From Tubulanus polymorphus (Eukaryota > Nemertea > Palaeonemertea > Tubulaniformes > Tubulanidae), in contig NC_134031.1 in the NCBI RefSeq assembly GCF_964204645.1, forward strand, positions 9,958,501-10,022,500: DNA of 64,000 bases, given 5' to 3'. The position numbers and the translations under genes are program-made. Each line of letters starts with the position of its first letter. Positions within the stretch are counted from its first letter, which is position 1. This document shows, one piece after another, positions 20,810-32,414 of the stretch. The notes beneath the pieces are model-generated. The model had not been told where the DNA came from, made no database searches, and saw only the letters and a list, made by a program, of their open reading frames with translations.

Positions 20810-21145
20810 TTATTTATCAAAAAAATTACTATCATCAATATATTTAGTTACTATGATTAATTCAACATTTATTTCATTACTACTTTTATGATTATCATAT
20901 ATTTTGGTTAATGTGTTTTTAATATCATCAATAATTCCATCTTCATTTAATTCATAATATTCTAAAGGTGATTTAATTAAATCAATTACTTTTTCTATAT
21001 TATAATTTTCTTTATTAATCATTGATGCATTGTTAAATGATTTACTTTTTATATCAGAAATTACATCATTTAGTTTAATTCTCATTTCTTTACCATGTTT
21101 AAAATCAAACCCAAAACATATACTCGGTCCAACAGTTAAATTCAT
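20810..21145 (-). CDS. Polinton small conserved protein (111 aa), E1
   Basis: Intact, starting MNLTVGPSICFGFDF. It is clearly more diverged from the A and E2 versions than its neighbours are, which marks a recombination block. It has no membrane segment and is rich in Ile, Asn and Lys. It lies between penton and the 73-aa membrane gene. Confidence 0.6.
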   Translation of the reverse strand: MNLTVGPSICFGFDFKHGKEMRIKLNDVISDIKSKSFNNASMINKENYNIEKVIDLIKSPLEYYELNEDGIIDDIKNTLTKIYDNHKSSNEINVELIIVTKYIDDSNFFDK

Positions 21146-21162
21146 TTATATAGTGAAAAAAA

Positions 21163-21917
21163 TTACTCTCTACATCTTATAACTAATTCATAAATTACGG
21201 GGAAATTATTTAAATCAATTAAGTATCCATTGTGATTTCTAATTTCTAATTTAAAATTATTAAAACGAGGAATGCATGGTTTGAAATCACATTCTGTTAA
21301 ATTATAATTTATTTGCGTTCCAAATTCTTTAACATTCTTCAATGGTAAAATGTTTAATAAACCAGAATTACAAGTTATATCTTTAGTTGCTTCGAATGTT
21401 TTTGTAGGATCGATTAAATTGCAATAAATATAGAAGTGTGTAAAAGGCATTATATTTGGTGTAGCATCAGCATTGCGTATCCTTACATCTGGGGTTATTC
21501 CTAAAATTTTAGCTAAAGGTTTTTTAACTAGAAATTGATGTTGATCTTCATTACCTAATTTTATTCTTATTTTATCGGAGCTATCACTTTTAATCAGTCT
21601 TAATCCAAATCCAGCAGATGCACCCATTTTCAACCGAGCTCTTCTATTAATTTCCTGCGCTAATGATTCTACATTATATAATCCTGGTTTAAGATAAAGA
21701 TGAAACCATTTACTTTTATTTCTATCATGAATTAAAAAGACTCTATGTTCAATAGTTTTATCCGATACATTGTAAAAAGAATTACATAAACTTATATTAA
21801 CTAATTTTAAACACAATTTTTATATTCTCTATCTAATTGTACTAGTAAATTATGTGATTTATAATTTGTAAGTCTTCTAGAATCAACAAATATTCTGTAT
21901 TCTTTTAATTCTACCAT
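21163..21917 (-). pseudogene. Penton protein, E1
   Basis: The start at 21917 (MVELKEYRIFVDSRRL) runs ~33 codons to a small deletion near 21820 that shifts the frame. The remaining 217 residues are open: LVNISLCNSFYNVSDKT, PGLYNVESLAQEINRRARL, FTHFYIYCNLIDPTKTFEATK and the C-terminal YELVIRCRE. Size and context match the single-jelly-roll vertex protein of Polinton-like viruses (inference from family organisation). Confidence 0.65.
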
Positions 21918-21934
21918 TTATTTTACATATCTTT

Positions 21935-22288
21935 TTATTCGAAATCTATTTCGTGGTGCCCTTTTTCATTCTTACCTTTGTATACGAAATAGAAATCTCC
22001 AGAACATAATTCTTCTAAATCTTCACTTGATAATCTATGAAATCTATCCGGTAAATATGTTCTGAATTTATATGTATTTTCTTTTAATCCTTCATATTCT
22101 AAGTGTATAACTAATTTATCTCCATATTTGTTAGTAACTGTATCAATATTTGTAATTAGATATTTCTTATGAATTGTTAATTCTGTTAACTTTTTGAATT
22201 TATAATCTACTGATTTGACATTTGAAGTATCTTTTATTCTATCTAGAAATAATTTGTTGTTCTCACTGTGCGCTTATTTACTCTCCAT
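21935..22288 (-). pseudogene. OB-like small protein, E1 (stop at codon 5)
   Basis: Same as the intact 117-aa E2 frame (36771-37124), but codon 5 is TAA. The conserved core has alternating hydrophobic strands (KKYLITNIDTVTNKYGDKLV, FKFRTYLPDRFHRLSSEDLEEL), which looks like an OB fold. It follows PolB on the same strand, so a single-strand DNA-binding accessory role is plausible but not shown. Confidence 0.5.
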
Positions 22289-22316
22289 TTATAATACATA
22301 TTTTTATTAAAATTTG

Positions 22317-25300
22317 ATAAACACGTTAGAATTCTTTTCATTATCTCGTTCTCTTTTGTTTCTTCTGTTTTAAATTTTAAGTATTCATCTAAATTACAAC
22401 CATAAGCAACTGTATGAATTCCATCATCTAAAATATATCTTTTATCATCAAATGGGTTTAGACTATCTTTCAATTTCTTCAATAAACATTTCATGATCTT
22501 CAGATCTTAAACATCTCGTCTTATGTTTTCTAACTTCTTCATTGAATATACAATTGATGTAATCTTTGAAATGAATATTCTTTTCTACTACACTTTTGGT
22601 TATTCCTTTAAACTTTTTAGCTTCCTGTTCTTTAGTTTTATATGAATACATTTTCGATCTAATACCAATGAATTCAATCATTTCTTCACCGCCTAATTCA
22701 TCTTTGAATTTACCAGGAACTTTTTTATTATCATTGCTAAACAATTCATGATCTTTAGGATAGTTACTAAAATCAAAATGATGTTTTAATGTTTTTAAAT
22801 CATCAGTCATGTAATCAGTTTTTATCTTTAATATGTAAGAATCGGTATCAAAATATAATATTTCTATATGTTTTTCTCCAAAAAGTGGTTGTAATACATT
22901 ATAATAGAATTCATACATAAGTAATTTTGATAATTCTAAAACTGATGCTCCAACATAGATTGGTTTATTAAATTTCCTTGATGTTCTTCTCATCTTAACT
23001 GCGGCTAAATTTTCATCAAATATTCTGTTACCAATGAACTTAGGATATGATTGTAAATGTCTAATTCTTTTACCATTACTGACTAACTCAATATCATTTC
23101 TATTTCTAATATTTTCACAAGTCTTACCATAGAATGCATTATTCATTAACTTGAAGAAATCTTTCTCGAAATCAGTTTTAGCTTCAGTTCTCTGTTTGGT
23201 GTTAAAATCTATATATTTTTCTAACCACTTAGATTGACTAAATGAAATATATCTATGTACTTTTTTTAGAACCATTCCTTGTTTTAGATAAAACTTTAAC
23301 ATTCTATAATGTACTACATAATTATATTTATCTTCTTGAGTTACCATTAACTTTTCTGTATGAATATGATTTTCGGGTTTAATTCTTTTTTGGTAATTTG
23401 ATAGTTCTTCATGAGTTACAGTTTTATGTTCGGGACAGTAAACTAGATTTCTAGATTTAAATTTTTTATCTTCAGGATATTCTAAATCTACAACAAAAAA
23501 GTAACCAGTATCTGAATCATCTGCAATATCTAGGATTCTTTTCTTCCAATCAAATTTATCATTATTTTCATGTTGTAAAACTTCACTTATTTCAAATACT
23601 CCATAAGGTTGTGGTTCCATCATTGCCCAACCATACAAATCATTTGCATCTATATATAATAACTTATATCCAGGGTTATCATTTACATTGAAATATCTAT
23701 CGCCTAATACACCCGTAACTCCTCCTCTTATAGATTTTTCAAATAATAATAATTGATCTACATTTGTTAACAAATCCATTTTTATATCTGTAAATTTTAA
23801 TCCACAATCCCATGTTAAACCTGGTGATGAATAACAATGACATGGATCAATATTAAAATATTTTAGGTTTACATCTCTAAACCTTTCGAATATATCGGTT
23901 AATAATAATACATCTGATTTTAGATATGAATCTACTAATTGTCCATGATTTTCTATTTTGAAATGATTCCAAATATTCAATGTTCTATTATATACTTCAT
24001 CTTTAACATATTCATTTTTTAATTCATCATAGAATTGTTCTTTTAATAATTCAGTTATGTTAAAATCATTATGATTTTTATAGAAAGAATATGGAATTGC
24101 TCCTTTATATCTCATTAATTGGAAATCATCATCATTTGGGTAGTGTTGTTTTAATATTTTCAATTCATCATCAACTAATGATTTTGATAAGTTATCTAAT
24201 GAACTATTTAAAAATCTATATGAATCTATAAATCTTAGGCAACCAAATTGGAATGATATATAATTCTCAGATGTTTTAGCTAACATTCTAAATTTATAAG
24301 TTGGTATTTTATCTTTTGATCTATTTGAATTTAATCTTTCTATTTCATTATTGATTTCTTCTATTTTATGGCATAACTGTTTGATGAATAAATGTGCATC
24401 ATATCCTGATAGATTATGAAATATAACTGGTACAAAGTTAATTTTCTTAGCTTGTCAGTTACAATTCTCATGTGCAGCGCCTCTAAACTTTCCATTCAAA
24501 TGATCATGGTCTCTTACTTTTGTATCTTTATAATTAAATGTCTTTTCACAATAATAACATTTATCTGCAAACGCAAATTCTTCTTTATCTTCTTCTGTCA
24601 TTATAATTTCTATATTTTTATTTAACTTTTCATTAAATTTTATTTCATATTCAATTAATAAGTCACAAAAATGATTGATAACATTTTCATTTCTGTAATG
24701 ATAATATTCACTTTTAAATAGTTCTGGATAATCAGATTTAATATATAACCCGAAAGCTGCAGCTGATTGATGAATCTTTTTAATAGTATTTGTTATTGGT
24801 GGTTCATCTGAAAAATCATTTTCATTAGAATTTAATTTCTTTCTTTTATAATGTATTTCTTTTCTATCTTGATCAGTTAGTTCCTTATTTAATGATTCAA
24901 AATCTCCATATATGACAAATGGAACTTTATTTTTGTAATCATATTTTTTGAATTCTAATATTCTATCCTTTTCATTTGGTAAAACTAATTTACAATAATC
25001 ATGATTTTCACATAATTGTTTATGATTAAATAATGTACTTTCATTACTGAATCTATGTAAACATTTTCTACAAAGATATATTTTATGGTGATCATTTTCT
25101 GATTTAAAAAATAAATCGATTTGTTAATCCACATATAATGATTCTCATAATATAGTATATCTATAACATCATTTGAATCATAATCTTTTGATAGATATAA
25201 AGGTTCTAATGTATAATGTTTTATGTTGTTACCTTTTGTATTTGGTAATTTGATTAAATCAAATACATTTATTCTCAAATTATTATCTCTTTCTATCTTT

Positions 25301-26369
25301 GGGATGTTTTTAATTATAACAGATACTTATGTATCTTATCATTATTTTCAAATTGTTTATAATTTGTTAATCTATAAGTATGTTTATTATAATCTTCAAC
25401 TGGGTATAAGCAACTTATTATAGCCCCTTGAAAACATTTATCATCTTCATTTTGTACATTTATTACAGCATTAGTTTTAAATGGTAGTTTAATATAACTC
25501 GATGCTTCAATATCTGGTTCTTTATAATATGATACATTATTTTCATCAATTGGTTTTGATTTAGTTAACTTATTATATTTTGTGTTATAAACATGTGAAG
25601 TCATAAATATTATTTCATCAAATATTAAACCAGATCCTTCAAAATATTTCTCTTCTATTTTAGTTTTTACTTCATTATAACATTTATCTAATTTATCATC
25701 TATATGTTGTTCATATATAATATGTTGTGAATGAGAATTTATATTATATATTGGTTTATCTTCAGATTTTATGAATTTAACTTTTGATGAAATACTTATT
25801 TTAGGATATTCAACATCAGTTATTATTTTTATTATTTCTTTCATATTTTCTAAATGTTTTTTATTTTCTTCTAACGTTTTTCCTTTATGAAATTTAAACT
25901 CGATAGCTGCTGGGCCAATATCACTTTTAAATGCTTCGGTTATCTCTATATCTTTTTTATTATCCAATAAATTAATATATTTTCTTACATCTTCCATGTA
26001 TGGTCTTTTATTGTTTAATTTATTTTTTATGCTTTTAATTGTCTTCTGTTTCTTATCATTATCTTTATCAAAATAATCTTCACCTAAAATATCATTATTC
26101 TTATTTCTAATATGACTTTTAGATTTTAAATGTTCATTATAATATCTTTTATCACTGAATGATTGATTACATGTATCACATTTGTATGTTTCTTTTTCAT
26201 TCTTTAATTCATTTAATTTAGTTTCTAATATATCATCTTCATATTCTAATTTCAATTTATTCTCTAAATGTGTTTTAGTTTTATTGTGTCTTGATTTTTG
26301 GGATTTATCTATATTGATATTGTTCATTGATATTGATCATGTTGGACAGTAGTACTTATTTGCTTCCAT
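22317..26369 (-). pseudogene. PolB: Protein-primed type B DNA polymerase, E1
   Basis: About 1350 codons. In order: two C2H2 fingers; the CFQGAIISCLYPV block typical of animal Polinton polymerases; a third finger; exonuclease motif I (YGDFES); a C..C..HDH..C treble-clef-like insert; ExoII (NLSGYDAHLF); ExoIII (KSDVLLLTD); polymerase A (DANDLYGWAMMEPQPYG), B (LMNNAFYGKT) and C (YFDTDSYIL). The long 3' part 22463-24286 is open. Breaks: a stop within the first 15 codons caused by a short duplication (~26330), a frameshift near 25320, a -1 shift at a slippery heptamer (25105-25111), a UGA at 24455-24457 and a small duplication near 22480. The -1 site and the UGA are shared with E2. Confidence 0.9.
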
Positions 26370-26423
26370 TTTAATACTAAATTTTTTTTTTAAATTGATT
26401 TTAGAAGTTCAATGATTTATATT

Positions 26424-26751
26424 ATGTATTATTTCAATCACACTTTACTAACACTTTTAATGTTTCAAAATCTAACTCACACAAATATAAATATTGAAAT
26501 AATGTTGTAAATATATCTATATATCTATTCTATAAGAGCTTACACTTTTAAATGTTATTCATGTATATGATTATTTTAAGAGTAATAGGGATAATAGGCT
26601 TTCAGGTTAAAGGTTGAAGGGGCGAGTGAGTAAAAATGAAAAACATGAAAATAATAACAATTTCTACTTGAATTAGGAGTGAAACTCATAAAAATGAAAA
26701 ATAAATTCGAGCGTGTGAGAATTTATTTTTCATTTTTATTAGTTTCGCGAG
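26424..26751 (-). repeat. Right terminal inverted repeat of E1 (truncated)
   Basis: Inverse of 9102-9430. The palindrome starts at 26581 (AGTAATAGGGATAATAGGCT) and keeps the inner arm and the centre, but the outer ~95 bp are missing at 26751, where ATPase sequence of element A begins (CCTCATAATACG). Confidence 0.9.
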
Positions 26752-27321
26752 CCTCATAATACGTTAATTTCTGGCGTAACAAACTTATTTTATATTAAAT
26801 TCATTAGAAACTATTCATAAAAACTATTTTGATAATATAGTATAATTTTGTCCAACGTATGAATTTAATCAAACTTATGACAGAAATATAACTAGAAATA
26901 ATAAATTTATTGTATTAAATCCTAAAACAGTTAATGAAAATTTAGATAATTGTATTAATATAGCAATTGATATTTATAAAGGATCAAATACATTATTCAC
27001 TATACATGATTGTGCAAATTTACATGATTCAAAAATTAGAGAGAGTGAATTATGTTATTTAGCTTTCTCTGGAAGACATTTTGGGATAACAACTTGGGTT
27101 TTAAATCAAAAATATAATTCAATTGTTAACGATTTTAGGGGAATATTAGATTTTTAGTATTATTCTACAATAAAGATAGGAAATCGATGAAAAATGCGCT
27201 TGAGGAAAGTGATATTATTCCACATGATTTACACAATGAATATATGGATAAATTGAAAAATAATAAAAGATCAAAATTACTATTTCGATTACAACACCCA
27301 TTTAAATATGAATTTATTTAA
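26752..27321 (+). pseudogene. Packaging ATPase, copy A
   Basis: Begins inside the N-terminal PHN-L-I/ITGVTN region at the E1 junction. Walker A is degraded by a deletion. It continues through DCANLHDSKIRESELCYLAFSG, GRHFGITTW and the C-terminal LFRLQHPFKYEF to TAA at 27319-27321. Several frameshifts occur. It continues the integrase fragment that ends at 9006, which establishes that E1 is nested in A. Confidence 0.8.
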
Positions 27322-27409
27322 ACTCAACTAGCTTGTTAATCTAGTATATTTTAGTCACATTCTAGTTAAATTTTAGTTATTGGCAGTTGAAATAAAAACA
27401 ACAATATTT

Positions 27410-30245
27410 GAAAGGCTGAATCCAAGAACATGTCTATCGCACTTTTGAGCCCAAACGTCTACTTTTACTTAGTAGTCACTTGAGAACAATAAGCGATTAA
27501 CGATATCAGCTACTTTTCCAGTAGTATACATTTCAAAACAGTCACTCTGAAATAGTATTCCTTTCAATTCGGTTGGTTTTCTATAGTGGCTGTTTCGAAG
27601 AGTCTACTATTGAAAAGTGACCATTTTGAAACATCTGGTTTCGATAGTGCACACTAGCAGTAGAGGTGACTGTAAAACCACCCGCCTGTTAACAGTGACT
27701 TTGTGATTGTAACTCCTACCATAGCAGCTACTCTCAAAACACATCGTTTCTAAAAGTCATCTATTGAAAAGTAACCATTTTGAGATCGCTTGCCAGATTC
27801 CCTGTTATAAATACACGGTAGCAACATATGCATCAAATTTGCAGTGATACGTGACAATATAAACATACGGAAAACTCTACTCACTCTATAGTTTGGGGTA
27901 TAGTTCCATTAAGAGTGACTCAGTTAAGATCCGAAGATATTGTAGATACTCTTTGAGGATGTGAAATGTAATGAGCGATTCCCAACTCTAACCAATAAAA
28001 GTCGAGATTGGAATTAAATTTGTTCACAAATTGTCAATAGTTATGTAGTTTTAAGATAAATCGAAATTTCCTTCTTTTCATGAATTCAATTTGAACAATA
28101 AAGCTTTTTTTCAAGCATAGGTCTGCATTTATTTTTGATTTAAATTCTTAGATTAAAAGCACAATTATGAATTCAGGCTAACCTCTCATTATTGAAATGG
28201 TGGTTTATTTTCAACGGGGGCCTGGTTGTCTTTGCATCTTAAATTAAGATGTGCATTTCGGAGTGTCCGAATTTCCATGAATCCTAATTTCGCAAAATCA
28301 TTGATTTTTTTAAAACAAAATATGCTTTATCCATGTGGATTATAAAAATTCTAAGCGAGCCCAAATTTGATCGAATTTAATAGAAGAAACTTTGTATGGT
28401 ATTCAAGATATCATTTGGATTACGGTAACAGCCTTTGGTGATCGTCCCTGGGGCCATGAATGAAGAATTCCGCAAAAGAATTTTAAATATGATAAAATTT
28501 GTTATGGTGAAACCGCAACGTTTCGACTGTTGGCTAACAGCCATCAGCAGGTAGAATTTAGGCATTCCTAGTGAGAAGGGCTTTTAGTCAGATGGCTGTC
28601 AGTTAACAGCCGAAACGTTGTGGTTCAACTTTAATAAATTTCATGATACAAAATTCTATTGTGGAATTTCTTCATTTGTCTACAGTTAACACGGTTTAGA
28701 GTATTTTATTCGACTTCTTCGGGTCCTGTAGCCGTTTAGATCGAAAATTATTTACTTTTCGGCACAGAAGGGATATACAACCGAGTTTGTCGCTATGAGA
28801 GGGATTCCCTGTATATCTGCACCTTAAAGCGGTACCCTTGTTGGTTCTAGCCCGCATTCGCTTCCAAATTCAAGTATTGGTAACGTTGGTTTACAATAAT
28901 TTGAGAAAAAGAGTATAGTTGGAGAAAACTGACGATTATCTTATAATTCAGCGATTCATTGGTTCATCGATTCGTAAAAATAAAATATAGTCTCATAGAG
29001 ATATTGCGGTGCTAAGTTTATTACTATTAAGAGAGGTGATTACTTTTGGTTCAGGTGGTCAGTGCAGTTAGTTCATTGGTTATTCAATCACTGTCTAGTT
29101 AGCCAGTGTAATTGACCTGCTGACCGATAGCTGCTGCTGAGTTTTTGATAACCTATATAAACAATTTACTCAACAAAGTAGGAAAGTATGTGAAACTGAA
29201 ATTACAGCCTATCACATTTCTTTCACTTCTTAAGCCAAACGAAGTTTTCACTATCAAATGAAATTGCTGATTTCAAAATTACGTGAACATCTCAACACTC
29301 AACTCTTATACGCTAATCCTTTGATCTTTCATAATACTTGGTAATTTCATTTCAACCAAACTATATAACTACGAAATAAGATTTTGATTAGGGTATCACT
29401 TCTAGCAAGCGATAAAACGATATTCAAGAACGAACAAGCAGAGAACCGCGTGACAAAGTGAACATCACATGGATTACTTAAAAATCATTTGTATCGAAAT
29501 AAACAATAAATTCAAGGTTAATTAAGTATTTTAGATACATTTTTTTCGTAATTCATTTTCTCAACATATAATTTTATTTGTATATTCCTCTCTCATATAC
29601 CCTTAAAAACAAATTAAGCCTAAAAGACAAATTTATTTTTTGTCTTTCTTTTCTACAAAATCAAAGATTTATGAACGCACCAGAATGTTTTATAATCGCA
29701 AATCTTAAAATTCTAAAAATTCTAGGACTGGCACTATATTTTCGTATTAATGGATTTAATCCATGATGATATAATTTAGGGGATTCTCAGCAACTCAAAA
29801 ACTTTGCGTATCACTGCAAATCTAAATTAAAACAGATGCTGCTATTTTGAACAGGAAATTACCATGCCATCTCAAAATGGTCACTTTTCAATAGTTGACT
29901 TTTAGAAACGATGTGTTTTAAGAGTAGCTGTTATGGTAAGAGTTACTATCACAAAGTCACTGTTGACAGACGGGTGGTTTTACAGTCACCTCTACTGCTA
30001 GTGTGCACTATCGAAACCAGATGTTTTAATATGGTCACTTTTCAATAGTAGACTCTTCGAAACAGCCACTATAGAAAACCAACCGAAATGAAAGGAATGC
30101 TACTTCAGAGTGACTGTTTTGAAAGGTATACTACTGGAAAAGTAGCTGATATCGTTAATTGCTTATTGTTCTCAAGTGGCTACTAAGTAAAAGTAGACGT
30201 TTGGGCTCAAAATTGCGATAGACATGTTCTTGGATTCAGCCTTTC
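27410..30245. mobile_element. Non-autonomous element with ~390-bp inverted ends
   Basis: The ends are GAAAGGCTGAATCCAAGAAC at 27410 and its inverse at 30245. The inverted match, with scattered substitutions, runs ~390 bp on each side (27410-27800; 29860-30245). It is flanked by ATTT (27406-27409 and 30246-30249), consistent with a 4-bp target duplication. The ~2-kb interior has no credible coding frame, but holds a smaller inverted pair around CAACGTTTCG (about 28507-28543 and 28590-28626). It sits in noncoding DNA of element A, between ATPase and the ~200-aa gene. Confidence 0.8.
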
Positions 30246-30445
30246 ATTTTAACTAGCTTGTTAATCTAGCATATTTTTAGTTACATTCTAGTTGAATTCT
30301 AGTTATTGGTAGATGAAATAAACATCAAATAAAATTCAACAAAAAATAAATAAAAACAACAATATTTCAACTAGCTTGTTAATCTAGAATATTTTTAGTT
30401 ACATTCTAGTTAAATTCTAGTTGAATTCTAGTTGCAACAGCACAA
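30246..30445. repeat. AACTAGCTTGTTAATCTAG repeats
   Basis: Two copies of AACTAGCTTGTTAATCTAG at about 30250 and 30370, each followed by reiterated ATTCTAGTT words. A third copy lies left of the inserted element near 27328. This is the A-element intergenic spacer; it allowed the insertion site of the 2.8-kb element to be recognised. Confidence 0.8.
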
Positions 30446-30465
30446 CTAATTTGTTTCTTTTATAA

Positions 30466-31029
30466 ATGGGAGGTGAAAAGAAAATAAAATCTAAAAATAG
30501 TGATGTTCCAATTGAAAAAACTTTAGATGATTTAGGAATAACAGAAACAAAATTAGCGTCAGATAATAATGGTGCTACTAATAATGATATTACTACAAAC
30601 AATAATTATGAATATTATCTTTATTGCAAACATCAATTAGAAATATTAATAGCATCTGGGAAATGAAAAAGTTTTATTAGTAAAAATTTAACTTATAATG
30701 AATTAGATACAATGAAATCAGATGAAATTATTTGAGATTCATGAAACTGCGAGAATAGCTAGAATTAATGATGCGATGTCAGAAAATGTTATAGTAAATT
30801 ATGTAATTATGTGCTGCCAATTCAAGATGAAAATAGATTATATTCCGATTTAAAAAATGACTATTTAGTTATGACCGAATTAAATAAATGGATTGGATAT
30901 TTATCATTTCAATTAGGTGGATTAATGACGCTATTATCAACTGCAGTTATAACATTTTCAAATATTGAAAGTAAAAATTTGTCTACAATAAATGAGCGAA
31001 GTGGAAGAGGTGAAAGAATTAACTGTTAA
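30466..31029 (+). pseudogene. ~200-aa membrane protein, copy A
   Basis: Counterpart of 11497-12099. It shares EKTLDDLGI, YEYYLYCKHQLEILIASGK and the membrane segment near WIGYLSFQLGGLMTLLSTAV. A TGA at 30664-30666 and frameshifts near 30735 and 30800 break it. It lacks the usual stop at the overlap, so its frame runs on to 31029. The start follows TTTTATAAATG. Confidence 0.65.
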
Positions 31030-31405
31030 GAAAAAACCGAGAACTCAGAAACAAATTGAATGGTCTCGGCAATTAGGAATTTAATCACAGGAATATAAAA
31101 AAGCTGTAAATGAAAAAATGAATAATGAAAATGTTTATAATAATGGTGAATATATTGTTATTTCTACTCCTTCTGATAATAGAATATTTGGTAAATATTT
31201 ATATTTTGCAAATGGATTTGTAATTGTATTCATTTTTATTGGGTGTAGTTGGTATAAGAAATCAAATAAAATTTATGATATTAATAATTCTGAAACTACT
31301 GCTATTAAAAATGAAAATACTTCTGAAATTCCAAAATTCACAATTAAAAAAAATGGATTAATATTTAGAAAAAAAGCAAAAAATAATTTCATTTTAATTA
31401 ATTGA
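30992..31405 (+). pseudogene. Small basic membrane protein, copy A
   Basis: Starts at an ATGAGCGAAGTGG that overlaps the upstream gene. The Lys-rich region with QKQIEWSRQLGI matches the E1/E2 KQIKWARELGK motif and then meets a TAA near 31082. The rest (from 31118) is open with a membrane segment (FANGFVIVFIFIGCSWY) and a basic tail. It is the last recognisable piece of A. Confidence 0.6.
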
Positions 31406-31854
31406 ATATCCCACTACTTTTGTAGTTCAAGTATAAATGAACTAATTTATTGCCGCAGACTTCACATTCAGCCGCGGTCTTCAAACAGTAATTTTAACAA
31501 TAGCCCATTTTCCTCATCAAATCATATTACCGATACACAGGAAATTTACTACTTTAGATTTTAAAAGCACTGTCGAGCCGTAAACATCGACGAATCGACG
31601 TGTATCACTACATCGTCGTTCCGGGGATCAGCTGCGAGTTTCTCCTCATCATGAGAATCAAATCGAGTACAAATTAATTCATTACTACCAGTGATTTGGC
31701 TGCGGGTTTCAAGGAGTTAGTTTAACAATACCTATTTTTCTTTACCAAATTAACCGTGTATTTACTAAGATAAATCTTTAGTGTACCGGGGGTCGTAGGC
31801 CTAAACTAAACACGCCGAAGAGATATAGCGGAGAAAAGCTGTTATGTCAACGAG
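31406..31854. other. Spacer between A and E2
   Basis: No gene. Two diverged direct repeats are visible: GTTTAACAATACC at about 31720 against TTTTAACAATAGCC near 31485, and TTTACTAAGATAAATCTTTAG against TTTACTACTTTAGATTTT. The base composition is less AT-rich than the Polintons. E2 begins immediately after AACGAG at 31849-31854, which should be its left 6-bp target site. Confidence 0.4.
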
Positions 31855-32043
31855 AGTAATAGGGGTAATGGGCTTTCAGATCAAAGGTCGAAGGGTCGAG
31901 CTCGTAAAAAAATGAAAATAACAATAATGTACAGTTGAATTAGTCGCGCACACTCCTAATTCAACTGTAAATTATTGTTATTTTCATTTTTTACTCACTC
32001 GCCCCTTCAACCTTTAACCTGAAAGCCCATTACCCCTATTACT
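31855..32043. repeat. Terminal palindrome of E2 (left)
   Basis: AGTAATAGGGGTAATGGGCT at 31855 recurs inverted at 32024-32043. The arms are ~90 bp. Outer arm GGTCGAAGGGTCGAGCTCG; inner arm (inverted) GGTTGAAGGGGCGAGTGAG. Compared with E1 it lacks a nested ~76-bp palindrome at the centre. Confidence 0.9.
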
Positions 32044-32052
32044 CTTAAAGTA

Positions 32053-32106
<54 letters not shown>

Positions 32107-32129
32107 TATTTTAAGAGTAATAGGGGTTT
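32032..32129. repeat. Second fold-back around an (AT)n core
   Basis: ACCCCTATTACTCTTAAAGT at 32032 recurs inverted at 32103-32129 (one mismatch over 27 bp) around a ~50-bp AT run. The tip sequence of the element is thus present three times in alternating orientation. A further TATATA run follows at 32130-32146. Confidence 0.85.
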
Positions 32130-32414
32130 ATATATATATATATAAACATAATTTACATGAATAACATATAAATTGATAGATTATTCAATATAAAAGTGTT
32201 AGTAAAGTGTTAGTAAAAAAGTAACGAGTAATTAACGAGCTCTTATAGAATAGATATATAGATATATTTTAAACATTATTTCAATATTTATATTTGTATA
32301 AAGTTAGATTTAGATTTTTAAACATTAAAAGTGTTAGTAAAGTGTGATTGAAATAATACATGATATAAATCATTGAACTTCTAAAATCAATTTAAAAAAA
32401 AATTTAGTATTAAA

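Larger units (their letters stand above)
9007..26751. mobile_element. Polinton/Maverick 'E1', near full length
   Basis: A 17.7-kb element bounded by inverted repeats of about 425 bp (left 9007-9430; right 26424-26751, truncated at its outer end). It starts AG, as is usual for Polintons. It carries the Polinton core genes: PolB, integrase with chromodomain, FtsK/A32-type ATPase, double jelly-roll capsid and penton. It lies inside the A copy. The right junction has lost about 95 bp of the E1 end and about 60 bp of A, so the expected 6-bp target duplication cannot be checked. Many genes are broken, so it is a fossil. No adenain-like protease was recognised. Confidence 0.85.
2250..31405 (+). mobile_element. 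Polinton 'A', old fragmented copy
   Basis: Remnants of one Polinton lineage occur at about 2250-9006 and again at 26752-31405. They comprise a zinc-finger gene, penton, several small virion-type genes, capsid, integrase, ATPase, the ~200-aa membrane protein and a basic membrane protein. The integrase is cut just after its chromodomain at 9006, and the ATPase resumes at 26752, exactly where E1 stops. So E1 (9007-26751) sits inside A. Gene order differs from E1 and E2: capsid, integrase, ATPase and the ~200-aa gene are all on the + strand. No terminal repeats of A are visible, so its ends are uncertain. Most genes carry frameshifts or deletions. Confidence 0.75.

Noticed and set aside
28377-28565. 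Coding frame inside the 2.8-kb element
   Set aside because: A 62-codon frame without domains, overlapping a small inverted repeat.
32053-32102. (AT)n tract as a replication origin
   Set aside because: A simple microsatellite explains it; only the flanking inverted tip sequence is informative.
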